A stretch of 64,000 nucleotides of DNA from Amycolatopsis jiangsuensis (GCF_014204865.1 NZ_JACHMG010000001.1:6474501-6538500); one strand, 5' to 3'; shown: positions 50,681-59,486, counted from the first letter of the stretch. The notes: generated by a model from the sequence alone, not told the origin. A program made the numbers and translations.

Positions 50681-51413
50681 TCATTCTCCTTGCTCGACGC
50701 CGTCGCGGATCTGCGAGGCGACCTCTTCCTGACCGCAAGCACCGGGGTAATCGCGTTGCTCACCGTAGTCATGCAACTTAGGCATCCGACAGTCCGCAAA
50801 ACCATCGATCCGGACACTCTGAGTGAGATCGTTGTGGAACAGCAATCTCATCCTGACGAGGTCCACCCGGGATTCTGGCCCAGTTCGACTACCGAGGGTA
50901 GCTGATCATAAGGGTTGTGCGAACCTGTTCGGGTGGTTCCGCAGTCCGGCCCGCCATTCGGCTCGAGGGACGATAACCCACGCTCCGCAGTCTGGACAGC
51001 CCCGCGAATGGCCCAGCTTTCCGGCTGGAGGAAACCGCGTGTGACCAGGAATTGACCCGATTTCGTGAGCCCTGCTGTGCCCGACGGGACGTGCCGGCAG
51101 GGGCGCTGCCGAAGTCTGCCCGCCGGTCCGCCGGATCATGCCCCGTGATGACGCCGGGGACGCTGCCGGCGCCGGTCCGGGCGTCGGCAGGAGTGCTCCG
51201 TCCGGGACCGGCCGGGACCCGGGCGGACCACCCGGCCCGGTGGTCCGTGATCTCGCGGCGCGGAACGTTCCGCCCCCGGGAACGTCCAGCTACCGGGACG
51301 GCGGTCCGATTCCCTGGGATGCGCCTGCATTTGCCCGTGCACGCGGGCCTCGGTGGCGGCTGCCGGCGCGGCGGCGCCGACGGATCGGCGGGGGCGGTCG
51401 TTAACCTGAAGCC
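50681..51413. other. 733-bp divergent intergenic region oppA-mshB
   Basis: No gene recognised. The left half is less G/C-rich and probably carries the oppA promoter. The right half has high GC, but the frames through it lack coding bias and family resemblance. A -10-like TAACCT at 51402-51407 lies 6 nt before the mshB GTG. Confidence 0.5.
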
Positions 51414-52232
51414 GTGAAGCGGAAGCTGCTGCTGGTCCACGCGCACCCGGACGACGAGAGCATCACCACCGGCGGCGCCATGGCGCGGTACGCGGCCGAG
51501 GGCGCGGAGGTCTCCCTGGTCACCTGCACCCTGGGTGAGGAAGGCGAGATCGTGCCGCCGCGGCTGGCCCGGCTGGCCGCGGACCAGGCCGACCAGCTGG
51601 GTGGCTACCGATCCGGCGAGCTGGCCGCCGCGTGCGCCGCGCTCGGCGTCACGCGGCATGAGTACCTCGGCGGGATCGGCCGGTGGCGCGACTCCGGCAT
51701 GGCGGGCACGGCTGCCGCGGAGCACCCGCGTGCCTTCGCCGGCGGGCCGGCCGAGGAGCAGACCGCACAGCTACGTGCGCTGATCGAAGAGCTGGAACCG
51801 CAGGTCGTGGTCACTTACGACTCGTTCGGCGGATACGGCCATCCCGACCACATCCGGGCGCACGAGATCACCATGGCCGCCGCGGTGGACGTCCCGCGCG
51901 TCTTCCACGTGGTGCAGTCCGAGGCCGCGCTCGTCGTCGGCCTCGCCGAACTACGCGCGGACGGGACCTCGCCCTTCCGCGTGCCCGCGGACGACGAGCT
52001 GCCTTCGGTGCCCGACGAAAAGATCACCACCGTGCTCGACATCTCCGAGCACCTGCCGGCGAAGCTCGCCGCACTGCGCGCGCACGAGACGCAGCTGACC
52101 GTGGACGACCGGGCGGTGGTCCACTTCGCACTCACCAACGGCATCGCCCAGCCGCTCCCGCGCCACGAGCACTTCGTGCTCGCCCGCGGCGATGCGGACG
52201 GTGCCGGCACCGACCTGTTCGGCGGGCTCTGA
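51414..52232 (+). CDS. mshB: GlcNAc-Ins deacetylase of mycothiol biosynthesis
   Basis: A 272-residue zinc deacetylase of the LmbE/PIG-L family. Zinc ligands are visible in AHPDDES (His and Asp) and YGHPDHIRAH. It removes the acetyl group from GlcNAc-inositol, the step before cysteine ligation in mycothiol synthesis. The length and the EEGEIVPPRLA and RDSGMAGT segments fit MshB better than the paralogue Mca, which is longer. No Shine-Dalgarno site precedes the GTG. A small membrane-protein gene follows after 2 bp, as in mycobacteria (Rv1170-Rv1171). Confidence 0.93.
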   Translation: MKRKLLLVHAHPDDESITTGGAMARYAAEGAEVSLVTCTLGEEGEIVPPRLARLAADQADQLGGYRSGELAAACAALGVTRHEYLGGIGRWRDSGMAGTAAAEHPRAFAGGPAEEQTAQLRALIEELEPQVVVTYDSFGGYGHPDHIRAHEITMAAAVDVPRVFHVVQSEAALVVGLAELRADGTSPFRVPADDELPSVPDEKITTVLDISEHLPAKLAALRAHETQLTVDDRAVVHFALTNGIAQPLPRHEHFVLARGDADGAGTDLFGGL

Positions 52233-52234
52233 CC

Positions 52235-52633
52235 ATGGCCGCCTCGCTCACGCGCACCCAGTGGTTCACGTTGCTGCTGCTCGGTCTCGACGCCGTGCTG
52301 CTGGCCCTGCTCGAAGTGTTCTTCCTCCCGCTGCGGGTCGGTTCGCTCGGCACGGTGCCGCTTCCGCTGACCGCGCTCGTCGGCGCCGTCACCACGCCGT
52401 GGCTCGTGCGGACGACGGCGAAACTCGTCCGGCCCGGGCTTTCGTTCGTGCCGCTGGCCGTGTGGGTGGTCGTGGTATTCGTGATCGGCCTGACCGGACC
52501 CGGCGGCGACCTCGTGCTCGTGCAGGACTGGCGGGCGCTGTTGCTGCTCGGCGCCAGTGCGCTGCCGGCCGCGCTCGTCCTCGGCGGCGGGCTCGGCCGG
52601 GCCACCGCGGCGAAGGGGCTCGGCCGTGGCTGA
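52235..52633 (+). CDS. Four-helix membrane protein downstream of mshB (Rv1171-like)
   Basis: A 132-residue integral membrane protein with four hydrophobic segments (LLLLGLDAVLLALLEVFFL, PLPLTALVGAVTTPWLV, FVPLAVWVVVVFVIGL, LLLLGASALPAALVLGG). It corresponds in place and type to Rv1171. The ATG at 52235 comes 2 bp after the mshB stop, so the genes are co-transcribed. The function is unknown. Confidence 0.75.
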   Translation: MAASLTRTQWFTLLLLGLDAVLLALLEVFFLPLRVGSLGTVPLPLTALVGAVTTPWLVRTTAKLVRPGLSFVPLAVWVVVVFVIGLTGPGGDLVLVQDWRALLLLGASALPAALVLGGGLGRATAAKGLGRG

Positions 52634-53471
52634 GGCCATCTCGGACCAGCAGGTCGTCGCGGTGCTGCGGCCGTTCGTCCGGGCCTGCGCGCCGATGCTC
52701 GACGCGCTGCGCGAGTCCGACCCGTTCGGCCTGCAGGCCCGTGCCCGCCGCGGTGAGGACGAGTTCGCCGACGACGGGCTGCGGAAGAAGGTGCTTGACG
52801 CGCTCACGTCGGTGAAAGTCCCGGGCACGGCGGCCTGGGCGGCGATGGACATCGACCAGCGCGCCGCCTGGTGGGTCAACCGGGTCGGACGGCTCACCGC
52901 ACTGCTCACGTCGATTCCCGGACTCGGCGGCGCGCTCGCCGACCGGCTGCCGGTGCAGGACGCGCTCGGCGCCGCGTCGCAGGGACTGCTGCTGTGCGCG
53001 ATCGCCGGGGAGTACGGAGTGACCGACGTCGGCAGTCGCGTCCGGCTCGTCGCCTCGGTGCTGTTCGAGCGGGAGATCGGCGCGGAGACGGCCGAGGGCC
53101 ACCGCGCCGGGACCGACCAGTCCGCAGAGGACAGTGCCGCCGCAGTGGACAGTGCCGCCGCAGTGGACAGCGCGGCCGCGGAGGACAGCGCGGCCGCGGA
53201 ACTCACCGAGGAACTCGACGAATCGCGGCGCGCACACGGCAAGGTCACCGTGAAAGCCGTGGCCGGCACGCTGTGGCGGCTCGGCCGGTCCCTCTGGGGC
53301 ATCACCGAGGAACTGGAGAAGCGCCCGCGTGGCCGGTTCTACCACCGGCTGGTCGGGATGCTGCCGGTGGTCGGCGCCGCGGGCGACTACTTCGGCGAAC
53401 GCGCCGGACTCCGCACGGTGTGGAAGCGCGCGCACGCGTGGCTGATGGCCGACAACCCTCGGTGGGCCTGA
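52626..53471 (+). CDS. Unknown protein with a six-residue Ala-rich repeat
   Basis: A 281-residue protein that I do not recognise. The GTG at 52626 overlaps the previous gene by 8 bp. The N-terminal half (about 1-155) has mildly hydrophobic helices (RLTALLTSIPGLGGALADRL, ASQGLLLCAIAGEYGV) without clear transmembrane segments. Residues about 168-192 are four copies of a [V/E]DSAAA repeat. A basic C-terminal domain (about 205-281) follows, with WRLGRSLWGITEELEKRPRG and a short hydrophobic stretch. It is the third gene of the mshB operon, and its partner or role is unknown. Confidence 0.7.
   Translation: MAEAISDQQVVAVLRPFVRACAPMLDALRESDPFGLQARARRGEDEFADDGLRKKVLDALTSVKVPGTAAWAAMDIDQRAAWWVNRVGRLTALLTSIPGLGGALADRLPVQDALGAASQGLLLCAIAGEYGVTDVGSRVRLVASVLFEREIGAETAEGHRAGTDQSAEDSAAAVDSAAAVDSAAAEDSAAAELTEELDESRRAHGKVTVKAVAGTLWRLGRSLWGITEELEKRPRGRFYHRLVGMLPVVGAAGDYFGERAGLRTVWKRAHAWLMADNPRWA
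53128..53202. repeat. 18-bp tandem repeat, four copies, in a coding region
   Basis: The unit resembles GACAGTGCCGCCGCAGTG and encodes six residues. The last two copies are more diverged than the first two. Copy number could vary between strains without breaking the frame. Confidence 0.8.
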
Positions 53472-53472
53472 C

Positions 53473-54246
53473 TCACCGCCAGAACAGGAACGCCGTCTGC
53501 CCGACGCTCCCCGCCAGCGCACTGCCGCCGAGCGTCACGAAGATCTTCCCGGCCACGAACCACAGCGCGTCCGAAACCGGCCGGAACACGAAGAAGACCG
53601 CGAACAGCGCCAGCGGCGCCCACGGTCGTACCTTCGCGCCGAACATCCGCGCCTGCGGCGAGAGGTAGGGCTCCAGCGCCCCCCAGCCGTCCAGCCCCGG
53701 CACCGGCAGGATGTTCAGCAGGAACGTCATCACCTGCAGCAGGGCCAGATAGGACAGTCCGTAGAACAGCCCGGTCGCCATCGGCACCAGCGCGATCACC
53801 AGGCACAGCGCGGCACCCACCGCCAGGTTGCTCAGCGGACCGGCGAGCGAGACCCACGACGAGGTCGCCCGGCCGCGCAGCGCGCCCCGGTTGATCCACA
53901 CCGCGCCACCGGGCAGCGGGATACCGCCGATCACCAGGAAGATCAGCGGCAGCACCAGAGACAGCACCGGGTCGGTGTAGCGCCGGACGTCCAGCGAGAG
54001 GTACCCCTTGTGGGCGACTTCGTGATCGCCGCCGCGGAAGGCGACGAAGGCGTGGCCGAACTCGTGCAAGGTGAGGGACGCGACCCAGCCGCCCGCGACG
54101 AGCAGCACCACCCCGGCGACGAACATCGGGTCGCGGTCACTGAGGACGGTCGAGGAATCACCGTATGCGGCCAGGAAACCGCCGGCCACGGTGACGGCGA
54201 GGATGCCGAGGAAGATCGGGCTCGGGCGCACTGCTGATCTCTGCAC
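53473..54246 (-). CDS. M50-type site-2 protease, membrane metallopeptidase
   Basis: A 257-residue intramembrane zinc protease with six hydrophobic segments. The active-site HEFGH is near residue 62 (VASLTLHEFGHAFVAF), and the third zinc ligand Asp lies in LLNILPVPGLDGWGAL. It lacks a PDZ or CBS domain, so it belongs to the compact group. The substrate is unknown; membrane-bound regulators are typical. It is convergent with the mshB operon. Confidence 0.9.
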   Translation of the reverse strand: MQRSAVRPSPIFLGILAVTVAGGFLAAYGDSSTVLSDRDPMFVAGVVLLVAGGWVASLTLHEFGHAFVAFRGGDHEVAHKGYLSLDVRRYTDPVLSLVLPLIFLVIGGIPLPGGAVWINRGALRGRATSSWVSLAGPLSNLAVGAALCLVIALVPMATGLFYGLSYLALLQVMTFLLNILPVPGLDGWGALEPYLSPQARMFGAKVRPWAPLALFAVFFVFRPVSDALWFVAGKIFVTLGGSALAGSVGQTAFLFWR

Positions 54247-54336
54247 GCCTCCAGTCTTCCGTATGCCCGGTGTGAAGTCTTCGGCGTGTCCCCTTGCGCG
54301 GCCGGCGAGACGTATCCCCCGAACTCGCTACTCCGC

Positions 54337-54365
54337 TTGACCTGGCCGCACTACACGGGTGTAAT
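54337..54365 (+). promoter_or_regulatory. Promoter of whiB, leaderless
   Basis: TTGACC (54337-54342) and TGTAAT (54360-54365) are separated by 17 bp. The -10 ends 7 bp before the ATG at 54373, so transcription should start on or next to the start codon. This supports the chosen start, which has no Shine-Dalgarno sequence. Confidence 0.65.
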
Positions 54366-54372
54366 CACAGTG

Positions 54373-54774
54373 ATGTCATTCGTTGTCGAGGGGACAGCGG
54401 GTGTCGTTTCACCACCGCCAGCCTGGGGAGTGCGTAGGAGCGAGGAGGCGGACGTGCGGTTGGAAGCGGAAAGCAAGGAATGGGGGCACGTCGTGGGGTG
54501 GGGAGAGAACCCGGAGCAGCAGCTCGGGGATCTGACCGACCTCTTCGACGCCACCGAGGAGCAGGACTGGCAGGAACGCGCGCTCTGCGCGCAGACCGAC
54601 CCGGAGGCGTTCTTCCCGGAGAAGGGCGGCTCGACCCGCGAGGCGAAGCGCATCTGCCTCGGCTGCGAGGTCAAGGGCGAATGCCTCGAGTACGCCCTGG
54701 CGCACGACGAGCGCTTCGGCATCTGGGGCGGACTGTCCGAACGGGAACGGCGGAAGCTCAAGAAACGCGCGTAA
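54373..54774 (+). CDS. whiB: WhiB-family iron-sulphur transcription regulator (WhiB2/WhmD-type)
   Basis: A 133-residue Wbl protein. The four cluster cysteines are Cys72, Cys95, Cys98 and Cys104 (LCAQTDPEAFFPEKGG and CLGCEVKGEC), followed by the GIWGG turn and a basic tail (ERERRKLKKRA). The sequence matches the WhiB/WhiB2/WhmD group, which with WhiA controls septation and sporulation genes. The N-terminal extension of about 65 residues is longer than in Streptomyces WhiB. It is found beside the manB region, as in mycobacteria. Confidence 0.95.
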   Translation: MSFVVEGTAGVVSPPPAWGVRRSEEADVRLEAESKEWGHVVGWGENPEQQLGDLTDLFDATEEQDWQERALCAQTDPEAFFPEKGGSTREAKRICLGCEVKGECLEYALAHDERFGIWGGLSERERRKLKKRA

Positions 54775-54831
54775 TCCGCCGGGTTGGAGTGGAGTGTGTC
54801 CACGAAAAGCGTGGACCCTCTGGCGGATTAC
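54771..54831 (+). terminator. Nested hairpin at the whiB 3' end
   Basis: The outer 10-bp arms GTAATCCGCC and GGCGGATTAC enclose an inner 7-bp stem (GTCCACG, 54798-54804, with CGTGGAC). The left arm includes the TAA stop. The structure may terminate transcription or stabilise the message. Confidence 0.6.
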
Positions 54832-54859
54832 GGTGTCTTCTGAGGGTGCAACCCCCAAA

Positions 54860-55210
54860 CCCCGCGCGGGGGCACGCCCCCGGACTCCCGCTGTGGTCGG
54901 TTTGGTCTCGGCTGTTGCGGGGCGCGCCCTCGGACTCCTGCCGTGTTCGGTTTGGGTTGGCTGTCGCGGGGTGTACTCCAGAGTTCCATCGTGGTCGGTT
55001 TGGTCGCGGTTCTCCAGCGGCTGTCCGCGGGGCCACGCCCGTGGGATCCCCGCCGTGGTCTTGGCCGTTGCGGGGGCGTGCTTCGGAGTTCCGTCGTGGT
55101 GGGCCCGGTCTTGGCTGTTGCGGGGGCGTGCACTCGGACCCTGCCGTGGTGGGTTGCGCTTGGCCGTTGCGGGGGCGCGTTCTGAAGTTCGTTCGTCTGG
55201 ATCGTTGTAG
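54860..55210. repeat. About 50-bp imperfect tandem repeats downstream of whiB
   Basis: Six or seven diverged copies of a roughly 46-50-bp unit occur. Shared words are GCCGTGGT, CGGTTTGG/CGGTCTTGG and CTGTTGCGGGGGCG. From 54832 to 55675 there is no recognisable gene. Frames encode Arg/Pro-rich or Val/Gly-rich low-complexity peptides, and the base composition is less GC-rich with a G-heavy plus strand. Confidence 0.7.
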
Positions 55211-55675
55211 GGCGCGTCCGGGAGTTTTCGTCGGTGGCTTGGGTTTTCGGCGTTCTTGGTGGGCACGCTCTCGCGAGTCGTCGTGGGCTGATCGATCTCG
55301 ATCGGTTCAGGGGCCTGTTGCCGGACCTTCGCCGTGGTGGGCCGGGCTCGGGCGTTGGTGAGGGTGCGACTCGGTCGCTCGTCGGTGCCTGCGGGGTCGC
55401 GAAATCCACGTGAGTTCGGTCCGCATCGGGTGTGTGGGCTGGGTGAAATTTTCCGCCCGTGGGATTTTCCTGCGGTGGTGGGGTTTCGCGAGTGCGGTTG
55501 TGGGGCATACGCGGGGTGTCGGTCGGCTTGGCGGTGGGCCGCAGTGCAGTGAATGTCCACATGGTGGTTGCCGTGCGCGGTTTTCGCGGGTGATACGGCG
55601 TGGGTTCGGATTGTCGCGGTGGGTGAGGCCGTAGGGTGACCGCACCGCGTCGTCCTCCCGCCTCAGGAGCCGTTC

Positions 55676-58600
55676 TTGCCCCGGACTGTTGCCCCGTCCA
55701 CCGTGCGCACGCTGCCCGTACTGGCCATTGTGGTCTGTCACGACGGAGCGGAATGGCTGCCGCTGGCGCTTTCCGCCCTGCGGCGCAGCACGGTCCGTCC
55801 CCGGCACGTGCTGGCGGTCGACACCGGATCCACCGACCGGACCGCGCAGCTGCTCGCCGAAGCCGCAGCCGGTGCGGCCGGGCCCGAGACCGCGCCGGTG
55901 CTGTCCGGAGTGCTCACGCTGCCCGGCGAGACCGGCTTCGCGGCGGCGATCGCGGCCGCCGTCGAGCACGCCGTCCAACGCTGGGGCGACCCCGGTGCGT
56001 GGCTGTGGATCCTGCACGACGACTGCGCCCCCGAACCGGACTGCCTCGAAACCCTCCTGCACACCGCCGAGCAGAACCCGTCGGCCAAGGTCCTCGGACC
56101 GCTCGGCCTCGACTGGGCCGAGCCCCGCCTCATCGTCGAAGCCGGGCTGTCCACCGACGCCTCCGGCCACCGCCAGCAGATGTCCGCCGAGGACGGCGAA
56201 CCCAGCGAAGTCCTCGCCGTACCCAGCGCGGGATCGTTGATACAGCGGGAACTCTGGCACGACCTCGGCGGCTACGACGAGGATTTCCCGCTGCTGCGTG
56301 AGGATCTCGACTTCGGCTGGCGGGCCAACACCGCCGGCTCGCTCGTGCTGTCGGTCCCGGCGGCCCACGTCCGGCACGCCCGCGCGCTCTCCACGGGACA
56401 GCGCGTGCCGAGCGCCGCCGGTCCCTCGCTCGTCGCGGTGAACCGCGCCCACGGCTTACGTGTCTTTCTGGTGAACTGCTCGCCAACGTCGTACTGGCTC
56501 GGGCTGATCCGCCTTCCCGTGCTGCTGATGCTGCGCGCGCTGGTGTTCTTCCTGCTGCGCCGGACCACCGAAGCGGCCGCCGAACTGGCCGCGCTCCGCT
56601 ACCTCTGTGGCGGCCGGGGAAACCTCCGCGCGGCTCGGGCGAAGCGCCGGGGCGTACCGCGCCCCGGCACCGTCCGCGGCCTGTTCATCAGCCGGACCAC
56701 CAGGCTGCGCAACGCGATCCGGGCAGGAGTCGTCGGGCTCGTCCGCCGCGGCGTGCAGAGTGACCTGGCACTCGGCACGGTGCCGGACGGCGTCGAGCAG
56801 GAGACCGCGTGGATTCCGCCGGAGGCGCTGGCCGCGTCCGGCGCGCGGCCGGTCGGGCCGGACGCATTGCCCGCCGGAGCGTTGCGCGGGCTCAGCAGCC
56901 GCGGCTCCCGGCTCCGCAGGCCCGGCACCGTCGTCGCGGTGACCCTTCCAGACGCGGGAACTCCTCCGGAGTCCGAAGAGGACCGTGCCCGGCCGGAAGC
57001 CGGTGACCGGCCGGCACCCGCGCCCCGCCCGCAGGCGCCGGCCGCGGAACCGGACCTCGTGTTCGTGGCGGTCAACCGCCGCCGGGTGCTCGCGGCCACG
57101 GTGTTCGCGCCACCGTTCGTCCTGGTGGTCGTGCTGACCGTGCTGGCGTTGGTGATCAACCGCGATCGGCTCGGCCTCGATCTGTGGGGCGGGCAGCTGC
57201 TGCCGGTCGGCGGACTCGGCGAGATCTGGACGACCTACCTCTCGCCCTGGCACCCGATCGCCGGCGGCACCGGCGCACCCGCACCGGCGACCCTGCCGGT
57301 GCTCGGCACCCTCGGCGCCGTCTTCACCCCGATCGGCGGCCCGGCCGCGCTCGTCGCGATCCTGCTCATCGGGGACCTGCCGCTCGCCGGGCTCAGCGCC
57401 TACGCGGCAACGCGCAGGCTGCCGGTCCGCCGGTGGGTCCGCGCGGCCATCGCGGCGGCGTACGCGCTGCTGCCCGCCGCCACCGCGTCGGTCGCGCAGG
57501 GCCGGATCGACGTCGTGGTGGTCCACCTCGTGCTGCCGCTCGTGCTGGCGGGCCTCGCGCGGCTGCTCACCCGGCCCGGTACCCGATGGCTGCACGTCTC
57601 GGCGCTGTCGGCGTTCGGAGTGGCGCTGCTCGGCGCGTTCTCCCCGCTCGCGCACGGGCTCGTCCTGGTCGGACTGCTTGCCGGGTTCGTGGTGCTGCCC
57701 GCGCCGTCCGGTCTGGCCCGGCGGGTCGCGTCGGTCGGGATCGTGGTGCTGCTGCCGCTCGTTCTGCTGCTGCCGTGGCCGACGGTGCTGCTGCGGCATC
57801 CCGAACTGCTGGTGCAAGGGCTCGGCGGCCCGGCGACCGCGGCGTCCGGTGCGGACCTGGCCGGGCTCACCCCCGGTGGGCCGGGTGCGTGGCCGATCGG
57901 GGTCGCGATCCTCGCGGCAACGCTCGTCGCGCTCGTCGTCCGGCCGCGGAAGGAAGTCGCCGGCGGGCTGGCCGTCGCGGCGCTCGGCGTCGCCGGCGTG
58001 TTCCTGGTGCGGGAGGTACAGCTCAGCCCGATGCAAGGCGGCGCGCCCGCGTCCGGTTACGCCGGGGTGCCGCTGCTCTTCGTGGGCGCCGGGCTGCTGT
58101 GGGCAGTGCTCGCCACCTGGCAACGCGGCGGTTTCGGGCCGGTACCCGCATCGTGGCTGCCGAAGGTGCTCGCCGTGGCCGGCGCCGTGGTGGTGGCCGC
58201 GCTGGCCGCAGGGGCCGGCCTGGCCGGCGCACAGGGGCCGCTCACCGCACAGCCACGTCCGCAGCTGGCACCGGAGGTTTCCGCCGACGTCGCGGCGACC
58301 GGGCGGGCTGTGCTCGACCTCGGTTCGGGTACCGGGCCGGTGCGTCAGACCGGCGGCCGGCTCGCCCTCTTCGGCGACGACGAGCTCGCCCCGGTCACCG
58401 GAACCCCGGATCGGCTCGCCGGATGGCGCCGTGACCTGGGGCAAGGGGACGTCGCCGCGCTGAAACGCACACTGGCGGCCGCTGCCGCTTCGGGCGTCCA
58501 GTACGTGGTGTTGCCGGACGGCACGGACGCGAACGCGTTCGCCGCCGCGGCCGGTGACCTCGCGGCGGTGGGCGCGCCGGCCTCGGACGGACGGCCGGTG

Positions 58601-59002
58601 CTGCGGCTGCTGCCGAAGACCGGTGAGGTCGCCCTGATCTCCCCGGAACTGGCCAAGAAGGCGGTGACCGGGGGTGCCGCGCCCGGAACGAACCCCGGCG
58701 TCTCCCCGGTCGACGCCCAGCTTCCGGACGTGCGGGTCCGTGCCTCCGACGGACCCACCGGGCGGCTGCTCGTGCTCGCCGCGGAGCAGGAGGCCGGGTG
58801 GCAGGCCAGCGTGAACGGCAAGGCGGTCCCGATCGTGCCGGCCTGGGGGCATCAGGTCGCGGTGTCCGTGCCTGCGCAGTCCTCGGAGATCTCCGTGACG
58901 TTCCCGGGCACCGAACGCGGGCTGCTCCTGCTGGTGCAGCTGGCCGCGGTCCTGTTCACCGCGCTGACCGCCATCCCCTCGCGCCGCCGCCCGGCCGGGT
59001 AG
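55676..59002 (+). CDS. Large membrane glycosyltransferase: GT2 domain plus multi-pass membrane domain
   Basis: A 1108-residue protein. A cytosolic GT2 domain (about 14-270) has VVCHDGAEWLPLALSAL, VDTGSTDRT, the DxD-like LHDDCAPEPD and the acceptor-site REDLDFGWR. A Pro/Ala-rich linker (about 420-465) leads to a block of about 12 membrane helices (about 470-885). A C-terminal extracytoplasmic domain and a final helix follow. TTG at 55676 is taken as the start because AGGAGCC lies 9 nt upstream. It probably transfers a sugar from a nucleotide donor and helps build a cell-envelope glycan. The neighbouring mannose-phosphate genes hint at mannose, without proof. Confidence 0.88.
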   Translation: MPRTVAPSTVRTLPVLAIVVCHDGAEWLPLALSALRRSTVRPRHVLAVDTGSTDRTAQLLAEAAAGAAGPETAPVLSGVLTLPGETGFAAAIAAAVEHAVQRWGDPGAWLWILHDDCAPEPDCLETLLHTAEQNPSAKVLGPLGLDWAEPRLIVEAGLSTDASGHRQQMSAEDGEPSEVLAVPSAGSLIQRELWHDLGGYDEDFPLLREDLDFGWRANTAGSLVLSVPAAHVRHARALSTGQRVPSAAGPSLVAVNRAHGLRVFLVNCSPTSYWLGLIRLPVLLMLRALVFFLLRRTTEAAAELAALRYLCGGRGNLRAARAKRRGVPRPGTVRGLFISRTTRLRNAIRAGVVGLVRRGVQSDLALGTVPDGVEQETAWIPPEALAASGARPVGPDALPAGALRGLSSRGSRLRRPGTVVAVTLPDAGTPPESEEDRARPEAGDRPAPAPRPQAPAAEPDLVFVAVNRRRVLAATVFAPPFVLVVVLTVLALVINRDRLGLDLWGGQLLPVGGLGEIWTTYLSPWHPIAGGTGAPAPATLPVLGTLGAVFTPIGGPAALVAILLIGDLPLAGLSAYAATRRLPVRRWVRAAIAAAYALLPAATASVAQGRIDVVVVHLVLPLVLAGLARLLTRPGTRWLHVSALSAFGVALLGAFSPLAHGLVLVGLLAGFVVLPAPSGLARRVASVGIVVLLPLVLLLPWPTVLLRHPELLVQGLGGPATAASGADLAGLTPGGPGAWPIGVAILAATLVALVVRPRKEVAGGLAVAALGVAGVFLVREVQLSPMQGGAPASGYAGVPLLFVGAGLLWAVLATWQRGGFGPVPASWLPKVLAVAGAVVVAALAAGAGLAGAQGPLTAQPRPQLAPEVSADVAATGRAVLDLGSGTGPVRQTGGRLALFGDDELAPVTGTPDRLAGWRRDLGQGDVAALKRTLAAAAASGVQYVVLPDGTDANAFAAAAGDLAAVGAPASDGRPVLRLLPKTGEVALISPELAKKAVTGGAAPGTNPGVSPVDAQLPDVRVRASDGPTGRLLVLAAEQEAGWQASVNGKAVPIVPAWGHQVAVSVPAQSSEISVTFPGTERGLLLLVQLAAVLFTALTAIPSRRRPAG

Positions 59003-59021
59003 AAGTGCCGCGCCGGGTGGC

Positions 59022-59486
59022 TCAGTCGCCTTCGATGACGTCCGGTTCGACGCCGAGGTAGCCGGCGACCTGCTCGACCAGGACGTCGTGCACGAGGTCG
59101 GCCAGTTCGACCGGGTCCTTGGCGCGGGCTTCGAGCGGGCGCCGGTAGAGCACGATCCGGGCCCGGGTGGGCAGCCCGGTGCGGTCCACCCCGGCCGGGA
59201 CCAGCCGGGACAGCGGGACCGAACCGTCGTGCAGCACCCCGTCGGAGGGGACCCGCCCGTCCTCGTGGACCTCGGGTACGTCGTCGACCGCGACGTCGAG
59301 CTTGGTCAGCTCGTGCCGCCAGCGCGCCTCGATCGGCTCGAGCGCGTCGAGCACCAGCGCGTCGAAGCGCTCCGCGCGGCTGGCGGCAGCGGGCAGGGAC
59401 GCGGGGTAGAGCGTCCCGCGCAGGCCCCGGCCGTGCCGGTCCCGCCGCAGTCGCTGCCGTTGTCGGTAGTCACGAGCCGTCGCCAC
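59022..59486 (-). CDS. Zincin_1-like 'metallopeptidase' protein lacking HExxH
   Basis: A 154-residue protein of the family annotated as metallopeptidase (Rv3259 type). The segment that holds HExxH in other members reads LVHDVLVEQVAGYLGVEPDVIE, so the metal-binding histidines and the catalytic Glu pattern are not kept. A basic N-terminus (RQRQRLRRDRHGRGLRG) precedes it. It may have a structural or binding role rather than protease activity. It is divergent from the DUF3499 gene. Confidence 0.75.
   Translation of the reverse strand: MATARDYRQRQRLRRDRHGRGLRGTLYPASLPAAASRAERFDALVLDALEPIEARWRHELTKLDVAVDDVPEVHEDGRVPSDGVLHDGSVPLSRLVPAGVDRTGLPTRARIVLYRRPLEARAKDPVELADLVHDVLVEQVAGYLGVEPDVIEGD

Noticed and set aside
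51052..51417. 121-codon plus-strand ORF upstream of mshB
   Set aside because: Mixed codon bias, no family resemblance, and it overlaps the mshB start and the probable mshB promoter.
54409..55560. Long minus-strand Pro/Arg/Thr-rich frames downstream of whiB
   Set aside because: Low complexity from the degenerate repeats, no coding bias and no start site; they overlap whiB antisense.
56456..58852. 798-codon minus-strand frame opposite the glycosyltransferase
   Set aside because: Antisense shadow, Arg/Gly/Gln-rich with no recognisable domain.
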